Below are positions 49,042 through 61,000 of a stretch of DNA of 64,000 nucleotides, in pieces; the first letter of the stretch is position 1; the number at the start of each line of letters is the position of its first letter. Position numbers and translations under genes: made by a program. A model generated the notes under the pieces. It did not search any database, was not told the DNA's origin, and saw only the letters and a list, made by a program, of their open reading frames with translations. Location of the stretch: positions 28,193 through 92,192 of the forward strand of contig CABQJK010000005.1 of assembly GCA_902464495.1 (NCBI GenBank), given 5' to 3'. The DNA comes from an uncultured Collinsella sp. GTDB taxonomy: Bacteria > Actinomycetota > Coriobacteriia > Coriobacteriales > Coriobacteriaceae.

Positions 49042-52000
49042 ATGAACAGGATCACTGCTGCCCTCTATAGGTTTTTAGTCGTCTATCTTTCGGTCGCGAT
49101 GGTCGTGACCTCGATACCCCTTGCTCCCAGCACAGCCTATGCCGATGATGCCGGGGCGGTCGCCGTCGAGAGCGAGGCCCAAGAGACCGACTCGAGTTCT
49201 GACGCTGAAGTCCATGCGGTCGATAACGCGTCATCTTCGGGCGAGGGCAGCTCATCCACAGCTTCCGACCAAACGAATAACGCTCAGGACGAATCGTCCA
49301 GCTCGGATACCAGCACTTCCACGTCGAGCTTGGCCCAAGACCTTTCGATCTCCGCGACCGATTCTGATGCAGCAAAGAGCTTGGTTGCCACGGCGGAACC
49401 CTCGTCCGATGACAGCGAAGTCGATCCCCTCGTGTATGAGGACCCAACGGTCTACGAGTATGCCAAGCTTATGCCGAACGGCTATGTGTATCCGTGCGAT
49501 GCAAGCGGAAGCGTTACGGTAGAGATCGATGGAAACGACCCGTACGGGAGCTCTGTCGACGGTAAATTGGTAACCAATCTGATCGTTGATTACGGAGTGG
49601 ATGGGGTCCCCGGATATATTTGTGAGTATTCCTCCAATTTGCGTTCGGTGCGTTTTGAGAACAGCTCTATTTCTTCAATTGGACTACACGCCTTTTCTGG
49701 GTGCTCCAATCTCGCCGATATCAGCTTTTCCGGTATGACCATTGGGGGCATCGGAACAGAGGCGTTTTCTGGGTGCGGATCGCTTACGAGCCTGAACATT
49801 AATGACGTTGCTACCATCGGCTCTATGGGCGATGCCGCGTTTGCCTGGAGCGGGCTGCGGTCTACGGGTCTCGACAAGGTCGTTGGTCTCAGTTCGATTC
49901 CTGAGAACGCTTATAATGCCTGCAGCGCTCTGACCGATACCGGTCTGGGCGGGAACACATCCATCACATCAATCGGCGTTAATGCGTTCAAAAACTGCTC
50001 TCGCCTTGCGACGACGGGACTCGAGAACAATACGACGATCAAGACGCTCCGCGAAGGTTGTTTTTCCGGGACCAATATGAGCGGCGGGCTGACGCTGCCC
50101 CTTTATTCCAAGATCGAGGAACTGCCGAGTCGTGCGTTCTATGGCTCTAAGCTTGAAACTGTGTACTTTGGATGCGACCATGTGGTGCTCATTAATTCCA
50201 CCACGTTCCCCAAGCAAAACATGACTGTCATGGTCCCTGCCAAGATGGTTTCGCTATACGCAAGCGGTCGCCCCAAAGAGGTTTGGGAGAGTTGCAATGG
50301 CAGCCTGCCCGTCCCCGTGGGCAAGATGCTTCAAAAGATTAAGGTCTCGCGTGATCCCGACAAGATGGCCTATCGGCAGGGTGACACCATTTCGCTCGAG
50401 GGCATGAGCGTCACGTTTCAATATCCTCATTCGACGATGGATAGCGACTACGAAGCGCTCATAAAGGACGAACTCGGCGAATACCTTACGGCGACCCCCT
50501 GCGATGGTGATGTCTTCGACGAGTCGATGGACGGAGAACCCATACAGTTGGTGTATGACGATGGCTACACGCGCCTTGTCGCGTACAGCAAGGGCAACCT
50601 GCAGCAGGCGGCCTACGAGTATGCCAAGCTCATGCCCAACTACTATCTGTATCCGTGCGATGCAAACGGAAATCTTACGGTAGAAATCGATGGAAACAAC
50701 CCGCGCGAGAACTCTGTCGATGGTCGAATGGTAACGAATTTAATTGTCGATTACGGGGTTGATGAAGTCGACGCACAGCTCTGCGCCGACTCTACCAATC
50801 TGCGCTCAGTGCGCTTTGAGAATAGCTCCATTTCCAAAATCGGATTGCACGCCTTCTATAACTGCCCGAATCTCACCGATATCAGCCTTTCCGGTATGAC
50901 CATCGGCACCATCGGAAAAGAGGCGTTCTATGGCTGCGAGTCGCTTGCGAGCCTGAACATCAGTGAAACTACTACCATTGGCTCGATGGGCTATGCCGCG
51001 TTTGCCGACAGTGGGCTGGTGTCCACGGGGCTCGACAAGGTTGTCGGCCTCACATCGATTCCCGACAGCGCCTACGAAGGCTGCAAGGCTCTGACCGATA
51101 CCGGCCTGGACAAGAATACCTCCATTACATCGATTGGCGTTTGCGCGTTCAGGTTCTGCTCGAACCTTGCTACCACCGGGCTCGAGAGCAACACAACGGT
51201 CGAAACGCTTGGCCACACCTGCTTCTACGGCACCGACTTGAACGGCGGGCTGACGCTGCCATATAACTCCAAGATCGAGGAGTTGCCGGAAAAGGCGTTT
51301 TATAGCACCAACCTCGAGACCGTGTTCTTTGGGTGCAACCATGCGGTGCTCATTAATACCGACACGTTCCCCAAGCGCAACATGACCGTCATGGTCCCTG
51401 CCAAGATGATTCCGAAGTATGCTAACGGGCATCCCAAAGCTGTTTGGGAGAGATGCAATGGCTGCCTGCCCGTCCCGGTGGGCAAGGTACTCGAGAACGT
51501 TGAGATCTCACGCGACCCCAACAACATGACCTATGAGCCGGGGGACACCATTTCGCTCGAGGGTATGAGCGTCGAGCTCGATTATCCGCATTCGGTATCG
51601 ATTTGGAACTACGAAGCTCTCATAAAGGAAGAGCTCGGCGAGTACCTTACGGCGACTCCCTGCGACGGCGACGTCTTCGATGAGTCGATGGACGGACAGC
51701 CCGTAAAGCTCGTGTATGACGATGGCTATTCACATTTTGAAACCCAGACCAAGGGCACGCTACAGCTTAAGAAGCCTGAGCCGACGTCGTTCCAGATTTC
51801 CTATGCCCAAACGATCGATAAAGGCGAACGCAAGCTGATGGACGGCGTTGAGCTGCCCGATGTTTCCGGCGCGACGACGATCGATGCGGGCGCCGAGGTC
51901 ACGCTCGATGCCGGTGCTTTGGGGATGCTCAATGACAACATCACGTTTAAGGGCTGGTATGACACCGAGTCCGGCAAGTACATCTCCAAGGAGCCGGTAT

Positions 52001-55000
52001 GCACGTTTACGCCAGATAAGGACCTGTCCCTGGAGGCTCGCTTTAAGCTCAAGGACTATGCGGTGCATGTCAACGATGCGCAGGCGACCGACTCGTCGCA
52101 GGACTTTGCGCACCTGAGCGTTACCGCGCAAAACTGCTATCGCAATGCCGGCGAGACGGTTGAGCTTTCCGCCGCCACGGATAACGCTCTCTTCCTGGGC
52201 TGGTATCTGGGCGAGGGCGATGATGCGTATGCCGTGAGCGATCAGCTCGACTTTACTTATACGGTGGACAAGGCAGATGCGATTGTGTCCGAGGACAAGA
52301 CTGACGCTAGGATCGAGATCACTCCGCGCTACTGCGCTCCGCAGGCGAACGTTGTGCTGAGTGTGGACGGGGTCGATGAGAACGGGCAGCCGCTCGGACA
52401 GTTCCTCTCTACCGGTCTGTACGGTATCGGGTCGCGCGTAACGGTCGTGGCGGTGCCAATGCCTGGCTATGTGTTTGACTACGCGACCGATGCCCTCGGC
52501 AACGTTGTCTTTACCGGCGACGATGGTCCGTCCTACACGTTTGTGCTCGAGGGGGATGTGCAGTACACCGCGCATTTCCGCGAGGCGACTGACCCCGACG
52601 AGTCACTCGCGGCGCTTAAGGCCGCGCTCATCGCCGCGATTACGGCTGCGGCCGTTCTCGCTACCATGTATGGCTTGGGCGAGATCGTCGACCCCATCGC
52701 GGCCGATGCAGTGATTGAGATCGGTATGGCCGACAACATCGAGGATGTTGCCGCTGTGGGCACCAAGGTGCTCAAGGAGATTAAGGACATCATCGACGAC
52801 CACAAGAAGCCCAAGCCTCATGGCGACCATAAGATCGAAATAATTGCCACCGCGCAGCCCGAGGTGGGCGGCGTCGTTACCGGAGGCGGTATCCACTATG
52901 AGGGGACGGTCGCCACGCTCGAGGCTGTCGCAAATCCCGGCTATCGCTTCGTATGTTGGAAAGAGAACGGCGTCGAGGTCTCGACATCTCCTCTCAAGAC
53001 GATGACGATCACGGACCTGACGCCCGAGGTCGTAAAAATGACGGCCGTTTTCGAGAAAAAAGTCGAGATTACGGCGGTTGCCGAAGCCGATGGCATTCAG
53101 GCCGATTTTTCGACAGGCTGCACCGCAAGCCCCGTAAAGCAGAGCATTACGCGTGGCGATCAGGCTGTGGTCACTGCGAGCGAGGGTCCCGACTATGCCT
53201 TTGTGGGATGGTTTGAGGACGGCATCGAGGTTTCGCCCGAGCGCACGTATATCTTCAAGGCCGAGGTCGACCGCCATCTGGTTGCGCGCTTCCGCAAGGC
53301 GGACAAGACCATTCTGGTGAATACCGATCCCTTCGATAGCGCCGAGGTGCTGTGCGATGGCGTGCCAGTCGTGGATGGCAAGGTTCGCGCGAAGGATGGG
53401 GACATTCTCACGTTTACGGTGCGCCCCAAGGTACGCCCCGACAATCCGGAGAAAACATACCGGTTTGTAGAATGGCGCGAAACCGATGCACAGGGCATCA
53501 CGATTGCCAACAAGCAGGAAGTTTGCGAATACCGCGTTAACGGGAATGCTCGGATCGAGGCTGTGATGGACGGCAGGAATGCGCACACTGTGCGTGCCGA
53601 TGCCGACCCGCTCGAGGGCGGTACCGTTACGCTGAAGCGCGGCGAGACTGCCGGCATGGTGCTCGAGGTTCCCGAAGGCGAGCGCGTGACCGCGGAGGCC
53701 ACCCCATCCGAGGGCTATATCTTTGACGGCTGGTATCTGAGCAACGGCGGCTCGGATGCCACCTCGACGCTGGTTTCGAGCGAGCGCTCCTATACCTTTG
53801 AGCCCATTACTGACTGCGTGATCCAAGCAAAGTTTACGCGTGCCTGCAAGGTGGACGTGGTCGTTGAGCCTGCCGCGGCCATGGCGGGCAAATATATGGT
53901 GCACGGCGAGGGCTATTGCATGAAGGGCGAGCCTGCCACGCTGAGCATTGAGCTCACGGCCGAGGCGAGCAAACATTTTACTTTTAAGGGCTGGTACGAC
54001 GCCAAGACGGACCTGCTTTTGGGCACCGACCCCAGCTACCTCGAGTTTTATCCCGAGGACGTGGAATGCACCGTGCGCGCGGTGTTTGAGGAAAACACGT
54101 ATACCGTGACGGCGAAGGCAAAAAAGACCTTTGTGGAGCGCGGTACGGTTGAGATCGAGGGCCACCCGGGGGCGTCTTCTGTTACCTGCGGATACGGCGA
54201 TACGGTGATGCTCAAGGCAAAGGCCAACGACGGCTATCGTTTTGACCATTGGAAGGACGGCTCCGGTAAGGAGTACGAATCTGCCGAGCTAGTCGTTAAG
54301 GTCACCAAGAGCGATACCTATACCGCGATCTTTACCGACTCAAAGCCCGAGGTCATGGTCACGGCCGATTCATGGCTCGGCGGTACCGTGACGTGCAATG
54401 GGACCGTGGTGAAGCCTACGACCGATACGTTCAAATTAGGGGAGACCCTTCATCTGACGGCTAAGGCCCATCCTGGTTTTTTGTTCTGGGGTTGGTACGT
54501 CAATGGTCGCCTGAAGAGCCTTAAGCACGAGACCTCGTTGGTTGCGAAGGCTCGCGGTAAAACCGGACACTGCGTTATTACCGCGGCCTTTGTGCCGATC
54601 GATACCGTCTGCGTGCCTCTCGCCGATCCTGCGGAGGGCGGCACCGTCAAGGCGAGCCGAATCCTTGCCGACCGCGGCGCGGAGGTTGCCCTTAAGGCGA
54701 CGCCCAATCCCGGTTACGTCTTTACTGGTTGGTATACGGCCGACGGCACGTTTGAGTCTGCCGATGCGGAGTTCACCTGCCACCAGGAGCGCAGCCATGT
54801 GCACGTCGCTCGCTTTATGGCAAAAAGCTATGAAGTCGACGCCATGGCGGTAGTCGATTCCGGCACCGGTTCGCTGGTCGAATCGAGCGTCGCCGGCTGG
54901 GTCGAGGGCACAGGTACCGTTGAGGCGGGGCATGCCGCCACGCTGACCGCGCATGCGCTTTCGGGCTATGCGTTTGAGTATTGGGCCGATGCCTCGGGCG

Positions 55001-58000
55001 CCGTGGTAAGCCGCGACACCACCTATCACGTGGTGCCGACGTCTGACACGGCGCTCCAGGCCGTGTTCTCGGCAAAACAATATACGGTGGACGTCTCGTG
55101 TGAAGAGAGCATGGGCACGGTCGAGGGCACGGGGGCGTATGCCGCTGGACAGGTCGCAACCGTGCGTGCGGTCGCCGCCGAGGATACGGCTTTTGTGGGC
55201 TGGTTCCGTAACGGCACATGCGTGAGCTCCAAGAAAACCTATCGATTTACCGTGCGTGAGGATACGTCGCTCTATGCCGTCTTTGCGTCGGGTTCGTATG
55301 TCGTGCATACCGTTGCTTCGCCTGCCGAGGGCGGAGCCGTGAGCGGCTTTGGTGGCTATGAGGCTGGCGACCGCGCAACGCTTCGTGCGATCGCCAACAC
55401 TGGGTATTCGTTTGCGGGTTGGACGGACGACAAGGGCGAGACAGTCAGCGAGAACGCCGACTATACCGTTAAGGTCGCGGGTGACGCCACCTATACGGCG
55501 ACCTTTACGCCTAAGTCCTATCAGGTCGTTTTGAGCGCGAGTGACGATAGCGTTAGCATCCTGAGCGGCGAGGGCTCCTATCAATTCGGTGATACGGTCG
55601 AACTCAACGCTACGCCTATGGGTACCAAGCGATTTGCCGGTTGGTATGTCCTGGATGCCGAGGGCAACAAGTTGCTGCTGAGCTGCGACGCCCATTGCTG
55701 GGTTAAGCTCGACAAGGATATGGTCGAGGGGCTCGAGGACGATACGTTGGAGCTCCAGGCCGTGTTTGCCGATCCGTACGAGGTGACCGTTACGGGCGAG
55801 GTCGTGGTGAAGGACAAGGCTTCGAACGGGGGCTGCCGTGTTGCGGGCAGCGGTAGCTTTGCCGTGGGCGACCAGGTGGAACTGTCCGCTGTTGCCGGTA
55901 TGGGCTATCGCTTTGTGGGCTGGAGCACCGATAAGGAGGGCACCTCGATTGTCGAGACCGCGACGACCCTCGATGTGACCGCCACGCAAGACATAACGTA
56001 CTACGCGCAGTTCGAATCCGATGGACAGGTGACCATTACCGTCACTGGCTCGTCCATCTTCCGCGGTACGGCCCTTCTGGTCGACGGCATTCCTGCCGGC
56101 AGCAGGTCCTACGACAGGGGCGACATGTTTATGGCGATTGCGATCCCGTGGAAGAAGTACCACTTCTCGCATTGGGTCGACGATGCGGGTGTTACGGTGA
56201 GCTACAGCGCTTTCTATATCGGTACCGCCAAGGAGAATAAGCAGCTTACGGCCGTGTTCTACGAGACGGGCTGCGATGTTCAGGTCGCTACGTATCCTAA
56301 GGATGCGGGCTTTAGCATGGTTGCGCTTGGTACCGGCGGCTCCTACCACTCCGCGGCGATTATGTTTACCGTGCCGCATAAGGGTTGGAAGTTTAAATAC
56401 TGGGTCGACGAGAACGGCATGCCTGTGGGATTTACGCCGGTGATCAACCGCGTAGTGTTTGGCAACCGTACTTTTACGGCCGTTTATGAGCGGGCGTCGA
56501 TGACGGTTACAGCGGTGGATTCGCGTCAGGGCGGACACGTCGATGGTTCCTCCGAGGACGAATCTCTGGGCTATGCCGTGACCAACGAAGTCGAGAACGG
56601 TGAGTCCACGACCCTGACTGCCGTTCCCGATGCGGGCTATGTGTTTGATGGGTGGTATGCACGCAATGACGACGGGTCGTTGGGCGATGAGCCGCTGAGC
56701 ACGGATGCTACCTGGACGTTTGTCCCCGAGGACAATATGACCGTCGAGGCGCGCTTTGCGGAGGCGCCTAAGTACAAGGTGACGGCCCGAGCGGTCAACG
56801 GATCGGTTGATCCGGAGTCTGCTTTGGTCGCTACGGATGGCAAGGTGACGCTTTCGGCGACGTCCGATGAGGGCTGCTACCTGACGCGCGTGACCGTTGC
56901 CGAAGAGGCCGGTGATGGCGGTTCGGCCGGCAATGCCTATGACCTTGATATTTCTGACTACAAGGGTGGGGCGTACGAGGTCACACTGAGTGGCGTGAGT
57001 GCTCCGCAGCAGGTCACGTTTGAATTCGCGAAGGCTGCGGCTCCGGAGGTGCTCGCTCAGCCGCAGGATGCGAGTGCTTACGAGGGCGATCCGGTTGAGC
57101 TTTCGGTCGCCGCCGAGGCGGGACGCAACGTTCGCGTCCATGCGGCCGTGTCTTCTGGATCCGCTGCAGACGTCAAGCTGAGCTACCAGTGGTATCGTGT
57201 GTCTGACGATGGCGGCAAGGCGGTGGCGCTGAAGAGCGAGACGGGGGAGACCCTCTCGATTGCCCAGCTCGACAGCGACAGCGAGGGCGAGTATTTCTGC
57301 CGCATTACGCAGAGCTACCTGGGTACGGTAACAAAGACGGATACCGAGCATGCGACGGTGTCCATCGTGCCTCGCGAGGCGCTCGTGTTTAACGGGCGCG
57401 TGCTGCCGGCGGCGACCGCTCACGATGACTACCGTGTCGTGATTGCCGGCGCCAGGGGCGGCAAGGCGCCGTATGTGTACAACTTGGATGAGGTTGAGGT
57501 TCCCGAGGGCATGCAGCTGACGCAGGCCGATGACGGAACGGGTGCCTTGGTGCTCTTGGGCGTGCCTTCGGCTACGGGTTTGTGCCGCTTCAAGATTAGG
57601 TGCACCGATGACCTGGGCAACAAGCGTGTTGCACACTTCGCGCTGGTCGTGAAGGCGAAGGAAGCCCCGCTTGCATTTGAGGGCCAGAGCTTTGTCTACA
57701 ACGCGACGGCGCAGGCTCCTGAGCTTTCGGGCGTGCCTGAGGGCTGCGAGGACAATGTCGCGATAACGTATGTGGGTACGGGCGACACGCATTACTCGTC
57801 TGATCAGGCACCGGTGGACGCCGGTACGTATCGTGCGTTGGCGACGCTCGACGCCAACGGATATGTGGGCAACGCGAGCTGCGACTTCACGATCGAAACG
57901 GCTCCGGTCGATATTTCGATCGAGACGTCCGACGTGACATACGATGGCGCACGACACGGTGCGGCGGTTGCTGTTGCCGGCCTTGATGCGTCCGCCTACT

Positions 58001-61000
58001 CCGTCACGTATCGCGGCGTCGATGGAACGTCCTATGGCCCCACGGCGCTGGAGCCGTGCGACAGTGGTAGCTACCGCGTTACGGTTAAGGTGAACGACCC
58101 CAACTATCAGGGTAAAAAGAACGCCGAGTTCTCGATTGCAAAGGCCAGCCAGGTCATTACGGGCACGACGAGCTATTCGGGTGTTTATGGCGGCGATCCC
58201 ATTGTGTTCAACAACGTCGCCCAGACTCCCGTGAGCTTTGAACTGGTCGGCTCCGAAGACGAGAGTCCGGTTTCGCTCAAGGGCCGCTGCGCGACCGTGA
58301 AGGCCGCTGGTTCGACGCGCGTTATTGCGCACGCCGCTGCTTCGCGTAATTATCTTGCCGCTGAGGATGTTGAACTGACGGTTGATGTCGCGCCGGCTCA
58401 GCTGCTGGTGAAAGTCGATGACGCCGAGCGTTTTGAGGGACAGAAGAATCCGAAGTTTACCTCGAGCTTGGTAAGCCGTTGCGACACCTCGGACGTAAAG
58501 GTCACGTATTTCTGCGCGGCGAATGAGGATTCGCCGGCAGGTGAATATCAGATTGACGCGACGGTTACCGATCCTAACTTTGACGTTGCGGTCGTGCCTG
58601 GTACGCTGACGGTGAAGAAGAAGCCCGAGCGCTACAAGGTGACGGCCAAGGCGGTCAACGGATCGGTCAGTGATGCTTCGGTCACCGTTGCCGCGGGCGG
58701 GGACGTGACTCTCTCGGCGACGCCCGACGAGGGCTGCTACCTCGAGCGGGTGACGGTCGCTCAGGCGGGCACTGATGAGGCCTTCGACCTCGATATCACC
58801 GATTACCAGGGCGGTGCGTATGAGGTTACGTTGAGCGACATCCATGCGGCGCAAGAGGTCTCGTTCGAGTTCGCGAAGGCGGACGTGCCGCGTGTGGTCG
58901 CGCAGCCGCAGGATGTAAGCGCCCACGAGGGAGATTCTGCCGTGCTCTCGGTCGCTGCCGAGGCGGGGGAGAATGTCGCCAACCATGCCGCCTCGTCCAC
59001 GGGCTCTGCCGCCGAGATTGAGCTTTCGTACCAGTGGTTCCGCATGGCGGATGGCAAGGCCGTTGCGCTTGTGGGCGAGACGGAGGAGGCACTGTCGCTC
59101 TCGGACCTCGGTGACGAGCAGGCCGGCGAGTACTTCTGCCGCATCACGCAGCGCTACCTTGGCACCGAGGTGCAGACGGATAGTGATCATGCCGTTGTTT
59201 CCGTCGTGCCTTGGGATACCCTCGTGTTCAACGGCGACGTGCTGCCGGCGGCGAGTGCGCACAGCACGTACATCGCAACAATCGCCAGTGCCTCGGGCGG
59301 CAAGGCTCCGTACGAGTACACGTGGGACGAGGCAAAGCTCCCCGGTGGACTCAAGCTTTCCCGTACGTCGGGTGGCCTGACGCTCTCGGGCACCCCGTCC
59401 AAGACGGGCGTTTCTACCTTTGATGTCACGTGTACGGACGCGAGGGGCGAGACCGTGACTGCCCACTTTGCGCTCGTTGTTCAGGCAAAGCGTGTAAAGC
59501 TCGCGTTTGCGGATAGCGACTTCACCTTTAATGGCGCGTCGCAGGCGCCCGAAGTTTCCGGTGCTCCCAAGGTCTGCAAGGGCGATCTCAAGATCAAATA
59601 CTACGGGACCGGAAGCACGCAGTATTCCTCGACCGAGGCTCCGACTGATGCCGGCACGTACCGCGCTGTTGCAACGCTACGAGCCCATGGCTATGTCGGT
59701 GCCGCCGTCTGCGAGTTCGAGATTGCTCCGGCAAAGCTCAAGGTGAAGGTCGACGATGCTGAACGCTTCGAGGGGGAGGCGAACCCTGCGTTCACCTCGA
59801 CCTTGGAGAGTTCGGTTGACACTTCGGGCGTGAAGGTCGAGTACTCCTGCGACGCCGACGAGAGCTCTCCGGCGGGCGAGTACCAGATTGGCGCGACGGT
59901 CACCGATCCGAACTTCGATGTCGAGGTCGTTCCCGGTACGCTGACGGTGAAGAAGAAGCAGGGGCCTGTCGATCCCGACCCGGACAACCCCGACCCGGAT
60001 AATCCGGACCCCGACAATCCTGAGCCGGACCCCAAACCCGACCCCGATAATCCCGATCCGGACAAGCCCGAGCCCGATAACCCGGACGTGCCCGTCAATT
60101 ACGAGGTGACGGTCAAGGCGGTCAACGGTTCGGTCGACAACGGCTCGATCACCGTTGCTGCGGGCGAGAGTGTAACCATCGCGGCGACGCCCGACGAGGG
60201 TTGCTACCTCGAACGGGCGACGGTCACGGAGGACGGTTCGGACAAGGCCGTCGACCTCGACATCCCCGACTATAAGGGCGGAGCGTACGAGGTCACATTG
60301 AGTGGCGTCACCGCTTCGCAGGAGGTCACGTTCGAGTTCGCGAAGGCGGACGCTCCGAAAGTGATCGCTCAGCCGCAGGACGCGAGCGCCCACGAGGGCG
60401 ATTCGGCCGTGCTCTCGGTTGCTGCCGAGGCGGGCAAGGGCGTCCTCGACCACGCGTCCTCGTCCACGGGTTCGGCCGCCGATGTCGAACTATCCTATCA
60501 GTGGTTCCACGTGGTGGACGGCGAGCCCGTGGAGCTTGAGGGCGAGACGGGGGAGACGCTCGTCATCGAGGATCTTGATGACGATTGCGCCGGTGAGTAC
60601 TTCTGTCGCGCCACTCAGCGCTATCTCGGAACCGAGACGAAGACGGACAGCGCCCATGCCGCCGTTTCCGTTGTGCCCCGGGATGCCCTTGTGTTCAACG
60701 GCGGCCTGCTGCCGGCGGCGCGTGCACATGGCGCGTACCGCGCGACGATCGCGGGCGCTGCGGGCGGCGAGGCGCCGTACGAGTACACGTGGGACGACGC
60801 GAAGCTCCCCGATGGGCTTAAGCTATCCCGCACGTCGGGTGGCCTGACGCTCTCGGGAACTCCTTCCAAGGCGGGTGTTTCCACCTTCGACGTTACGTGC
60901 AAGGACGCTCAGGGAGAGACGGTGACCGCGCACTTTGTGCTGGTTGTCCAGGCGAAGCGAGTCGAGCTTGCATTTGAGGGCGGCAGCTTCGTCTACAGCG

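Noticed and set aside
54436..59466. A 1676-codon open frame on the minus strand opposite the giant surface-protein gene
   Set aside because: It has no recognisable domains, a composition set by the complement of GC-rich repeat codons, and repeats exactly where the sense protein repeats. The absence of stops follows from the codon bias of the sense strand.
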